Positions 8,153 to 16,005 of a DNA stretch of 53,606 bases are shown here, in pieces. Position 1 is the first letter of the stretch, and each line of letters begins with the position of its first letter. The DNA is from UBA9410 sp036123635. GTDB taxonomy: Bacteria; Actinomycetota; Acidimicrobiia; Acidimicrobiales; MedAcidi-G1. The position numbers and the translations under genes are program-made. The notes below the pieces were generated by a model. That model did not search any database, was not told the DNA's origin, and saw only the letters and a program-made list of their open reading frames with translations. The stretch lies in contig JAZADL010000095.1 of assembly GCA_036123635.1 (NCBI GenBank), forward strand, positions 1-53,606, in the 5' to 3' direction.

Positions 8153-9298
8153 CTATGGTCCGGACTCGCGGAGTTCGGTGGGAAGGGGTCGAGCTAGATG
8201 GGCTGATCCGACAGCAGCCATCGCAGCGAGAAGAAGCGGGAGCCCGTAGCTCCCGACGGCTTCGAACAGCAGACCGGCGCCGATCGGGCCAACGAGGCCC
8301 GCAGTTCCCCAAGCGGTGAACATCCATCCGTAAGCGGCGGGATACCGATCTTCACCAAAGAGTCGATTGACGGCGAACGGGTAGACAGCGATTACCGCGC
8401 CATAGGCAAGGGCAATCCCGGCCACCGCGGCAAGGGCCACCAAGCCGTGACCGGTGAATGCCCCCAGCAGAAGGGCTACGACAGATCCAAGAGGAAGGCC
8501 GACCAGGAACCGTCGCAGCCGGGATCGGTCGGCAACGAGGGCGATCCAGACCCCGCCTACAGCGCAGGTGAAGCCGGCCACCGCGACGGCGACACCGTCT
8601 GGTCCGCCGGCCTCCTGAACGACAGCTGCCGCATGGCCTAGGGCTGTCAGTCCGGCTAGCACGGCCAAGCCGTACGCGGCCCAGAGCCGTCCCACTAGTC
8701 GGCGGTCATCTTCGGACAAGGTCCGGTCGGCGCCACCCGCTGTGGACCGGACCCCTCCGACAAGGAGAGCGGAGATCAAACCAGTCCCAAGGATCAGACA
8801 GGCCAGCAGACGTAAGCCGCCTTCCGGGCCGGCGGCGTCGATACGCGCCTCAAGGGCAACGGCGGCCGTTGCCGCCCCGAGGGCATAAGCCGCGGTAACT
8901 AGACCCAGGGCCCAACCCCGTCGGTCAGGTGTCGCTTCGGCAGACCGCTGAAGAGCGAAGGCGTAGCCGAGTCCGTTAGCACCCCCGAAAACGATTCCGT
9001 AGCCGAGGACTAGGCCAGCGAGAGACGACACCTCAGCAGCCAGCAGGAGACCACCGGCCGCACCGAGAGCGGAAATCGTGGTAATGACCGCTCCAGGAAG
9101 GTGTCGGAATAAGGGGTGGCCGACTAGGACGACCACAGTGAGACTGGCCAGGGCCACTGAGTAGACAGTGCTCATTGCTCCCCGGCCCACACCGAGATCG
9201 GCCTCAAGTGGTATCACAAACAGGCTCCAGGCGTGGATAGTGCCGAGGGATCCGCTCAGTAACACACAACCGGTCAGCGGGCGGACTCCGGAAGGCAC
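8153..9298 (-). CDS. MFS transporter
   Basis: 381 residues from GTG 9298, with about twelve predicted transmembrane segments in two halves separated by a hydrophilic loop (GGVRSTAGGADRTLSEDDRR). The N-terminal half contains a GTIHAWSLFVIPLEADLGVGRG segment, like oxalate/formate antiporter-type (OFA) MFS members. The C-terminal half contains RLFGEDRYPAAYGWMFTAWGTAGLVGP, also seen in that group. Transport of a small carboxylate is therefore a reasonable guess, not proven. The gene lies 100 bases upstream of the DDAH-type gene on the same strand and could be co-transcribed with it. Confidence 0.82.
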   Translation of the reverse strand: MPSGVRPLTGCVLLSGSLGTIHAWSLFVIPLEADLGVGRGAMSTVYSVALASLTVVVLVGHPLFRHLPGAVITTISALGAAGGLLLAAEVSSLAGLVLGYGIVFGGANGLGYAFALQRSAEATPDRRGWALGLVTAAYALGAATAAVALEARIDAAGPEGGLRLLACLILGTGLISALLVGGVRSTAGGADRTLSEDDRRLVGRLWAAYGLAVLAGLTALGHAAAVVQEAGGPDGVAVAVAGFTCAVGGVWIALVADRSRLRRFLVGLPLGSVVALLLGAFTGHGLVALAAVAGIALAYGAVIAVYPFAVNRLFGEDRYPAAYGWMFTAWGTAGLVGPIGAGLLFEAVGSYGLPLLLAAMAAVGSAHLARPLPTELRESGP

Positions 9299-9422
9299 GG
9301 GGGAACGCTAACGGGAGTCCGGACCGCAGCCAGGGAGAGGCTCTGGTCACCGGTCGGGAGTATGTGGTGAGATGGCTATACGGCGGTGACCTCCGTCGAA
9401 CATGGCGGAAGGGGAATAAGCG

Positions 9423-9749
9423 ATGCCGCACTACCTGATCCAAGCTTCTTACACAGCGGACGGCGCCCAGGGGCTGTTGGCCGAGGGGGGAACCTCTCGT
9501 GTTGCCGAGGCCACTGGGCTGATCGAGGCCCTTGGTGGCACGGTTGAGTGCCTCTACTTTGTCTGGGGAACCGACGACATCATCGGGATAACCGAGATGC
9601 CCGACGATGCTTCGGCAGCCGCTACAAGCCTGGCCGTGTCGGCCAGCGGCAAGGTGGGGGTTCGGATGACGCCCCTTCTTTCTCCAGGCGAGATCGACGC
9701 CGCAGCCGAGAAGGCAGGAGAGTTGTCTTATCGACCTCCGGGCGGCTGA
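9423..9749 (+). CDS. GYD-domain protein
   Basis: A 108-residue protein with the layout of the GYD family: N-terminal PHYLIQASYTADGAQGLL, the central segment containing GGTVECLYFVWGTDDIIGITEMPD, and the end KVGVRMTPLLSPGEIDAA. These are small ferredoxin-like alpha/beta proteins with no settled function. The start at ATG 9423 has GGAAGGGG eight or so bases upstream. It is divergent from the MFS transporter and convergent with the nitrilase. Confidence 0.88.
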   Translation: MPHYLIQASYTADGAQGLLAEGGTSRVAEATGLIEALGGTVECLYFVWGTDDIIGITEMPDDASAAATSLAVSASGKVGVRMTPLLSPGEIDAAAEKAGELSYRPPGG

Positions 9750-9817
9750 ATCACCGAAAGCGAGTTGCGGCTAGCCACTACCGGCTGAATTGTCAGGACA
9801 GTCATCGATGTCGACCA

Positions 9818-9843
9818 ATCCGGTCAACCGGCAGTAACCGGAT
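9818..9843. terminator. Inverted repeat between convergent genes, possible bidirectional terminator
   Basis: A perfect 7-bp inverted repeat ATCCGGT (9818-9824)/ACCGGAT (9837-9843) with a 12-base loop sits in the 93-base gap between the GYD gene and the nitrilase gene, and touches the nitrilase stop codon. There is no U-tract. Confidence 0.3.
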
Positions 9844-10754
9844 CAGGGAGCGAGACGGTTTCGGTCGACTTCTAAGCGCAGCACATCTGGCCGGCCGTAA
9901 TGGCCAACAGGGTCAAAGTTCTGTCGGTGGCGGCGGACCTCAACCAAGTCCAAGTCGGCCCACACGATGCCCTGCTCGTCGTGGACCGGCTCAACAATCC
10001 ATTCCCCATCGGGCCCGGCAATGCAAGTCCCGCCGTTGTGGTACCGCTCACCGTCTGGCAACTGGTTCTTCAGCGGGAAATCGCTCGGCAGGTCCTCGGA
10101 GCAGTAGGGGGCGCCGACGCTGACCACGAACAGCCTGCCCTCCCGGGCGATGAAGCGGGTGATGTCTTGGGTTAAGCCGACCGAGCCTGGCCAGGCCGCA
10201 ACGTGGACCTCCGAACCGGTGCCGTACATGGCTGTCCGAGCGAGCGGCATCCAGTTCTCCCAACAGTTCAGGCCGGTGACCGTGGCACCCCGGTGCCGGT
10301 GGGCTACGAGGCCTGCACCATCACCGTCGGCCCACACCAGCCGCTCACCGTAGGTGGGCTTCAGCTTCCGATGGACCCCAACTACCCCCTCAGCAGGGTC
10401 GATGGCCACTAGCGAGCAGTAGACGGACCCCCCCGACTTCGAGCGTTCCACTATGCCTACATAAGCAAAGGCATCGGCATCCCGGACGGCTTCCACCACG
10501 GCGGTGAACTCGGGGCCGGCTACTTCCACGGCTTGGTCTACATAGCGGGCGTAGGCCTCCTGTTGGTCAGGGTCCTCCCAGGCCGAAGCATTCGTCCGAT
10601 CGATCCAGACCGGATAGCCAGGAACGAAGACCTCCGGGAAGGCCACCAGGTCGGCACCCCCGGCAGCCGCCTCAGCGATCCGGTCCACGACTAGGCCGAT
10701 AGTGGCCGATCGATCAAGGAAAGCAGGAGATACCTGTACAGCAGCTACACGCAC
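9843..10754 (-). CDS. Nitrilase-family carbon-nitrogen hydrolase
   Basis: 303 residues with the Glu-Lys-Cys triad of the nitrilase superfamily: glutamate in FPEVFVPGYP, lysine in HRKLKPTYGERLVWADGDG, and cysteine in GLNCWENWMPLAR. The GYPVWIDR and ERLVWADGDG contexts are those of branch-1 nitrilases, which hydrolyse nitriles to carboxylates and ammonia, rather than amidases. The N-terminal MRVAAVQVSPAFLDR and length are normal. It lies 43 bases downstream of the EthA-like monooxygenase on the same strand, so the two probably share a transcript. The natural nitrile is unknown. Confidence 0.88.
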   Translation of the reverse strand: MRVAAVQVSPAFLDRSATIGLVVDRIAEAAAGGADLVAFPEVFVPGYPVWIDRTNASAWEDPDQQEAYARYVDQAVEVAGPEFTAVVEAVRDADAFAYVGIVERSKSGGSVYCSLVAIDPAEGVVGVHRKLKPTYGERLVWADGDGAGLVAHRHRGATVTGLNCWENWMPLARTAMYGTGSEVHVAAWPGSVGLTQDITRFIAREGRLFVVSVGAPYCSEDLPSDFPLKNQLPDGERYHNGGTCIAGPDGEWIVEPVHDEQGIVWADLDLVEVRRHRQNFDPVGHYGRPDVLRLEVDRNRLAP

Positions 10755-10797
10755 ACGCCCAGTCTGCGACAGGAGGCACCCGTGATGCCTTGTCGGG

Positions 10798-12306
10798 CTA
10801 GCGGGCGTCGACGAATTCCCGATTGGGAGCGGAGAACTCCATGACGTCGTCGACGATGGCGTCTCGGCGGATCATCTTCACATCCCGGCTGTAGTCCTGG
10901 GTGTGCAGCCACGGGGCACGATCTCCCTGACGAGGAAGGAGATGCAAGGAACGTTTCATGTACCCGGCCGGGAAGCCATCGATCCAGGGGCGTTGCGGCA
11001 TGTCAAGGTCCGACGGGCGTAACCGAGGCGTGCAGGTGACGGCCCCCACATCGGCCATGTGGCTGAGGAGTCGACACACGTACTCTGCCGTCAGGTCAGC
11101 CTTCAGAGTCCACGAGGCATTGACGTATCCGAAAGTAGACACGAGATTCGGAACGTCGGAGTAGGCGAGCCCCTTGTAGGTCCACGTGCGGGCGAAGTCG
11201 ACTAGTTCACCGTCGACTTCAAAGTCGATCTCACCCAGGGTGACCAAGTTCAGGCCAGTGGCTGTCACGATGATGTCGGCCTCTAACTCCCCGCCGGACC
11301 GCAGCCGGACGCCTGCCTCGGTGAACGTGTCGATCTCCTCAGTGACCACAGAGGCACTTCCCGACCGGATGGACTGGAACAAGTCTCCGTCCGGGAGGAG
11401 GCACAGTCGCTGGTCCCACGGGTTGTAAGACGGGGTGAAATGGGTGGCTACGTCGTAGTCGGGACCAAGGGCCTGTCGGACACCACCAAGCAAGAGACGC
11501 TTGATTTTGTCGGGATCGGTTCGGGTCTTCCGGTAGACGAGGCCTTGCCGGAAGACGTTCTTGCGTCTGGTCAGGGCGTAGGCCCACTTCTCGGGGAGGA
11601 TCCGCCGCAACCGGTTAGCGAAGAGGTCGCGCGATGGACGAGCCACTACATAGGTGGGAGACCGCTGCAGCATCGTGACGTGGGCCGCCTGTTCGGCCAT
11701 GGCCGGTACGAGCGTCATGGCTGTCGCTCCGGACCCAATGACTAGAACGCGCTTGTCTGTGTAGTCGAGGTCCTCGGGCCAGGCCTGGGGGTGGACAATC
11801 TGACCGCCGAATAGATCTCGACCCGGAAAGGTTGGGGTGTAACCCTCGCGGTAGCTGTAGTACCCGGAGCACATGAACAGGAACCCGCAGGTCAGCGTTG
11901 TGGTCTGGCCAGAGGCGGCAAGCGTGGCGGTGACCGTCCAACGTGCCGAGTCGCTCGACCACTCGGCACGCGATACGAGGTGGCCGAAACGGATGTGACG
12001 CTCCAAGTCCTGTTCGGCCACCGTCTCGCGGAGGTAGTCCATGATGGCGGGGCCTCCGGCGATTGACCGGGCGTCTTTCCAGGGCTTAAAGCTGAAGCCG
12101 AGAGTGTGCATGTCGGAGTCCGATCGAACGCCGGGATAGCGGAAAAGGTCCCAGGTTCCACCAATGTCATCGCGTCCCTCCAGGATGGTGAACGACACCC
12201 ACGGGCACTTGTTTTGAAGGTGGTAGCCGGCGCCGATCCCAGAGATTCCAGCGCCGACAACCAGAACGTCGACATGCTCGGGGCTGGTGGAGAGCGGACC
12301 GGACAT
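10798..12306 (-). CDS. ethA: EthA-like flavin-containing Baeyer-Villiger monooxygenase
   Basis: 502 residues, cytosolic, binding FAD and NADPH. It has an N-terminal Rossmann motif GAGISGIGAGYHL, the segment GGTWDLFRYPGVRSDSDMHTLGF, the Baeyer-Villiger fingerprint FGGQIVHPQAWP (FxGxxxHxxxW), and a second dinucleotide motif VIGSGATAMTLVPAM. ATGLN marks the end of the core. Resemblance to mycobacterial EthA runs along the whole length from memory, including YNPWDQRLCLLPDGDLF and YVNASWTLKADL. EthA-type enzymes oxidise ketones to esters and also sulfur-containing thioamides. The symbol reflects that resemblance, not a tested function. It is divergent from cysD and followed by the nitrilase gene. 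Confidence 0.88.
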   Translation of the reverse strand: MSGPLSTSPEHVDVLVVGAGISGIGAGYHLQNKCPWVSFTILEGRDDIGGTWDLFRYPGVRSDSDMHTLGFSFKPWKDARSIAGGPAIMDYLRETVAEQDLERHIRFGHLVSRAEWSSDSARWTVTATLAASGQTTTLTCGFLFMCSGYYSYREGYTPTFPGRDLFGGQIVHPQAWPEDLDYTDKRVLVIGSGATAMTLVPAMAEQAAHVTMLQRSPTYVVARPSRDLFANRLRRILPEKWAYALTRRKNVFRQGLVYRKTRTDPDKIKRLLLGGVRQALGPDYDVATHFTPSYNPWDQRLCLLPDGDLFQSIRSGSASVVTEEIDTFTEAGVRLRSGGELEADIIVTATGLNLVTLGEIDFEVDGELVDFARTWTYKGLAYSDVPNLVSTFGYVNASWTLKADLTAEYVCRLLSHMADVGAVTCTPRLRPSDLDMPQRPWIDGFPAGYMKRSLHLLPRQGDRAPWLHTQDYSRDVKMIRRDAIVDDVMEFSAPNREFVDAR

Positions 12307-12443
12307 CGGTGGGACCCTAGGGACGGGCAGCGAAGGGAGCCAATCCCCGGTATTGACCCGACGTGGTGACCGGCCGATCCGGGGAGATTCCTACTGGTCT
12401 CGGCTCCGTCAGCTGCCGGTGGCGGCTCGTAGGCTCGACGGAA

Positions 12444-13376
12444 ATGGACCGCTGGACCACGACGCTCCCCTCAGAGCTCCGCCTGACCCACCTCCGCCAA
12501 CTTGAGGCCGAGGGGATCCACATCCTCCGCGAGGTAGTGGCCCAGTTTGAGCGGCCAGTAATGCTCTACTCCATCGGTAAGGACTCGTCGGTCCTGCTAC
12601 ACCTGGCCCGCAAGGCGTTCTACCCGGGAAGGATCCCGTTCCCGCTCCTCCACGTCGACACCACGTGGAAGTTCCGAGAGATGATCGCTTTTCGGGACCG
12701 CATGGCCGACGAGGTCGGCTTCGACCTGGTCGTTCACTCCAATCCTGATGGGGTGGAACGGGGGATCAACCCGTTCGATCACGGCTCGAAGAATTACACC
12801 GACATCATGAAAACCCAAGCCCTTCGACAGGCCTTGGAAGCCGGCAGGTACGACGCCGCGTTTGGCGGGGCTCGCCGGGACGAGGAGAGGTCCCGGGCCA
12901 AAGAGCGGGTTTTTAGCTTTCGGGATCGTAACCACCGATGGGATCCGAAGAACCAACGACCCGAACTCTGGAATCTTTACAACGGACGGGTTGACCGCGG
13001 TGAGAGCATCCGGGTCTTTCCGATCAGCAACTGGACCGAACTCGATGTGTGGCAGTACATCCACCTCGAAGAGATTCCCATCGTGCCGTTGTACCGGGCA
13101 GCTGTTCGACCAGTCGTAGAGCGGGACGGGACCCTCATCATGGTCGACGACGACCGCTTCCGGTTCACCGATGGGGAGAAGCCCCAAATGAGGTCTGTGC
13201 GGTTCCGGACCTTGGGCTGTTACCCGCTGTCCGGGGCGGTTGAGTCGACAGCGAGCACGTTGCCCAAGATCATCCAAGAGATGCTCCTGGCCACCCGATC
13301 CGAACGCGAGGGACGGGTCATAGACCATGACCAGGTTGGCTCCATGGAGGAGAAAAAGCGAGAGGGGTACTTCTAA
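12444..13376 (+). CDS. cysD: Sulfate adenylyltransferase subunit 2
   Basis: 310 residues. CysD is the catalytic subunit of heterodimeric ATP sulfurylase, making adenosine 5'-phosphosulfate (APS) from ATP and sulfate, with the GTPase CysN as partner. The PP-loop is visible as SIGKDSSVLLHLARKAF, followed by LLHVDTTWKFREMI, GGARRDEERSRAKERVFSFRD, and VRFRTLGCYPLSGAVES. Start ATG 12444 (MDRWTTTLPSELRLTHLRQLE) matches CysD N-termini; the frame to 12363 is an extension without support. The stop overlaps the start of cysNC (TAATG), so the subunits are translationally coupled. Confidence 0.96.
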   Translation: MDRWTTTLPSELRLTHLRQLEAEGIHILREVVAQFERPVMLYSIGKDSSVLLHLARKAFYPGRIPFPLLHVDTTWKFREMIAFRDRMADEVGFDLVVHSNPDGVERGINPFDHGSKNYTDIMKTQALRQALEAGRYDAAFGGARRDEERSRAKERVFSFRDRNHRWDPKNQRPELWNLYNGRVDRGESIRVFPISNWTELDVWQYIHLEEIPIVPLYRAAVRPVVERDGTLIMVDDDRFRFTDGEKPQMRSVRFRTLGCYPLSGAVESTASTLPKIIQEMLLATRSEREGRVIDHDQVGSMEEKKREGYF

Positions 13377-15295
13377 TGCCCCACGATTCGGACCTCATCA
13401 CTGCCGATATCGACGCCTACCTGGCTGAACACGAGAAGAAGGACCTTCTACGCCTTCTGACTTGTGGAAGTGTCGACGACGGCAAGTCGACCCTCATTGG
13501 CCGCCTCCTACACGATTCCCAGTTGATTTACGAAGACCAGATGGCCGACCTTGAGGCCGACTCGGCAACTATGGGATCGACCGGCGAGCGTGTCGACCTG
13601 GCGTTACTAATGGACGGTCTGAAGGCTGAACGCGAGCAGGGCATCACCATCGATGTCGCCTACCGGTACTTCTCTACGTCACGCCGAAAGTTCATCATCG
13701 CCGATACCCCTGGTCATGAGCAGTACACGCGAAACATGGTCACCGGAGCGTCGACCTGCCAGCTGGCCGTGGTCCTTGTCGACGCCCGACACGGCGTGGT
13801 CGAACAGACCCGGCGACACAGCTTTATTGTCAGCCTGCTGGGTATCCGAGACGTGGTGGTAGCTGTCAACAAGATGGACCTAGTGGGCTGGTCGGAAGGG
13901 GCCTTTGGTGACATCCGAGGCAGATACCAGGAGTTTGCCACCGACCTCGAGCTAGCCGACCCGTACTTCTTGCCAATGTCGGCCCTCCTGGGCGACAACG
14001 TGGTCGACACTGGCCACAACCTCAGCTGGTTCGACGGGCCTCCCCTGATGGAGTACCTCGAGACCGTTGACGTGGCCACTGACGTGGACCTGGACCACCT
14101 ACGCCTCCCGGTCCAGATGGTCCTACGCCCCGACCAGGACTTTCGTGGTTTCGCCGGGACCGTGGCCTCCGGAGTGGTCCGTCCAGGCGACGAGATCGTG
14201 GCCCTGCCGTCAGGAGTGCGTTCCACAGTGGAGCGAATTGTGACCTTCGACGGGGACCTTGAGGTGGCCGGCCCAGGACGGGCCGTGACGGTAACCCTGG
14301 CTGATGAGATCGACGTGAGCCGTGGCGACCTCCTGGTGGGCGGTGACGCTCTACCAAACCAGGCACACGAGATCGACGCCACCGTTGTGTGGATGGACAA
14401 CGAACCAATGAAACCCGGCCGGCAGTACCTCCTGCGGTCGGCCACCGGTCAGACCAATGCGTCGGTGACTTCCATTCGTCATCAGGTCGACATCAAAACA
14501 CTGGCCAAGCAGCCGGCAGCGGCCCTCGAGCTGAATGACATCGCCCGGTGCGCCATCAGCACCGATCGAGAACTCCTGTTTGACCCGTACAACATGAACC
14601 GGCAGACAGGGTCGTTCGTACTGGTGGATCGTCTACGCAATGCCACGGTGGGCGCCGGAATGGTCATTGAGGCTTCCTCCGGATGGGATCGAGAGCCCGA
14701 CGCTGGCCTTGTTCGCCACGCTTCAGAAATCTCCCCGGACGAGCGGTCGGCTCGCTTCGGCCAGCACCCCTGCACCGTCCTGCTGACAGGGCTCACAGCA
14801 GCCGGGAAGTCGACCATTGCCACCAGCTTGGAACGGCGACTCTTCGACCAGGGGAGGGCCACCATCCGTCTGGACGGTGAAAACGTGCGCCTCGGCATCA
14901 GCCGAGATCTCGGATTCAGCGCACAAGAACGCTCGGAGAACCTTCGCCGAGTAGCCGAAGTCGCCCGCCTGGTCAACAATCAGGGCCTCATCGCAGTAGC
15001 GGCCCTAGTCGCGCCCAAGGAGGACGTCCGGGCCCGGGCCCGGAACCTCGTCGGACCCGATCGGTTTGTTGAAGTATTCGTGGATACCCCACTCGAAGTC
15101 TGCCGGCAACGTGATCCCCATGGTCTGTACGAAGCTGCCGAGAGGGGCGAAATCCCAAAGTTCCCCGGCGTATCGGCCTCCTATGACCAGCCCACCGATA
15201 TGGACCTCCGGGTCGACACCTCAGCCCAAAGCGTGGACGAATGCGTAGACGCCATCCTGAGCCTGCTGGACGAACGGGGGTTTCTCCGTGGATGA
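13376..15295 (+). CDS. cysNC: Bifunctional sulfate adenylyltransferase subunit 1/adenylylsulfate kinase
   Basis: 639 residues. The first ~430 are the CysN GTPase: G1 GSVDDGKSTLIGRL, G3 DTPGHEQY, G4 NKMD, then two beta-barrel domains. From about residue 460 an APS kinase domain follows, with P-loop GLTAAGKST (about 472-480) and LDGENVRLGISRDLGFS. The kinase makes PAPS from APS. Oddly, where APS kinases usually have ISPYRxDR, this domain reads VAPKEDVRAR, and the later PYExP reads SYDQP. The fused kinase may therefore be weak or altered, as a second, canonical APS kinase follows directly. ATG 13376 overlaps the cysD stop. Confidence 0.93.
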   Translation: MPHDSDLITADIDAYLAEHEKKDLLRLLTCGSVDDGKSTLIGRLLHDSQLIYEDQMADLEADSATMGSTGERVDLALLMDGLKAEREQGITIDVAYRYFSTSRRKFIIADTPGHEQYTRNMVTGASTCQLAVVLVDARHGVVEQTRRHSFIVSLLGIRDVVVAVNKMDLVGWSEGAFGDIRGRYQEFATDLELADPYFLPMSALLGDNVVDTGHNLSWFDGPPLMEYLETVDVATDVDLDHLRLPVQMVLRPDQDFRGFAGTVASGVVRPGDEIVALPSGVRSTVERIVTFDGDLEVAGPGRAVTVTLADEIDVSRGDLLVGGDALPNQAHEIDATVVWMDNEPMKPGRQYLLRSATGQTNASVTSIRHQVDIKTLAKQPAAALELNDIARCAISTDRELLFDPYNMNRQTGSFVLVDRLRNATVGAGMVIEASSGWDREPDAGLVRHASEISPDERSARFGQHPCTVLLTGLTAAGKSTIATSLERRLFDQGRATIRLDGENVRLGISRDLGFSAQERSENLRRVAEVARLVNNQGLIAVAALVAPKEDVRARARNLVGPDRFVEVFVDTPLEVCRQRDPHGLYEAAERGEIPKFPGVSASYDQPTDMDLRVDTSAQSVDECVDAILSLLDERGFLRG

Positions 15296-15875
15296 ACCCA
15301 CATCCAACAACATTGTCCGAGCCGAAGGGCTTGTGGGTTCCGTTGAGCGGCTTGCCGCCCTCGGCCAAGATGGCCATACGGTCTGGTTCACCGGGTTGTC
15401 TGGCTCAGGCAAGTCCACTCTGGCCTTCGCCTTGGAGGAGGCCCTCCTAGCCCAGGCAAGGGCGGCCTACGTTCTAGATGGCGACAATGTGCGCTTCGGG
15501 CTAAACCGCGACCTCGGTTTCTCCCCAGAGGACCGAACGGAAAATGTGCGGCGGATCGGCGAGGTTTGTCGACTCTTCCAGGACGCCGGACTCATTGTGC
15601 TCACGGCGTTTATCTCTCCCTACCGAATCGATCGGACCGCCGTCCGGGACCTCCACCCAGAAGGTGCCTTTACCGAGGTGTTCGTAGACACCCCGCTGGA
15701 GGTGTGCGAAGAACGGGACGTTAAAGGCCTGTACGCCCGAGCCCGAGCCGGGGAGATCACAGAGTTCAGTGGAATCTCGGCTCCGTACGAGCCGCCGGTG
15801 AACCCTGATGTTCGGATTGACACGTCCCGCCCACTGGAGGAATGCGTGGCCATCCTCCTCAACCACCTGACCTGA
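15288..15875 (+). CDS. cysC: Adenylylsulfate kinase (stand-alone)
   Basis: 195 residues, starting at GTG 15288 and overlapping cysNC by eight bases. All the expected motifs of APS kinase are present: P-loop GLSGSGKSTLA, LDGDNVRFGLNRDLGFSPEDR, the substrate-binding FISPYRIDR, VFVDTPLEVCEERDVKGLYARAR, and the FSGISAPYEPP block. It should phosphorylate APS at the 3' position to give PAPS, the donor for sulfotransferases or the substrate of PAPS reductase; neither is in this window. Having it next to a CysNC that already contains an APS kinase domain is redundant unless the fused domain is impaired. Confidence 0.95.
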   Translation: MDEPTSNNIVRAEGLVGSVERLAALGQDGHTVWFTGLSGSGKSTLAFALEEALLAQARAAYVLDGDNVRFGLNRDLGFSPEDRTENVRRIGEVCRLFQDAGLIVLTAFISPYRIDRTAVRDLHPEGAFTEVFVDTPLEVCEERDVKGLYARARAGEITEFSGISAPYEPPVNPDVRIDTSRPLEECVAILLNHLT

Positions 15876-15968
15876 CCTCGGTGAGATTCGTGTTGATCGA
15901 GTGGTTCGTCTCGCAGGAATTAGTGCAACTCGCCACCGGCTCGCCGTCGACTAGACCATCGAAGTGCA

Positions 15969-15985
15969 GGCGGCCGTTGGCCGCC
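15969..15985 (+). terminator. GC-rich hairpin between cysC and the flavoenzyme gene
   Basis: A perfect 7-bp stem GGCGGCC/GGCCGCC with a GTT loop lies 94 bases after the cysC stop and 20 bases before the GTG start at 16006. It is the strongest short hairpin I noticed in an intergenic region here. It lacks a U-tract. It could end the cys transcript, or sit in the leader of the downstream gene and affect its translation. Confidence 0.4.
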
Positions 15986-16005
15986 CTGGAAGGACACCGA
16001 GGACC

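Noticed and set aside
12597..13328. Long antisense frame (243 residues) opposite cysD
   Set aside because: It is fully covered by cysD, has no family motifs, and its length reflects high-GC codon bias on the opposite strand.
13714..14445. Long antisense frame opposite cysNC
   Set aside because: Composition is rich in Arg/Ser/Thr as expected of a shadow frame, and cysNC motifs are certain in the other strand.
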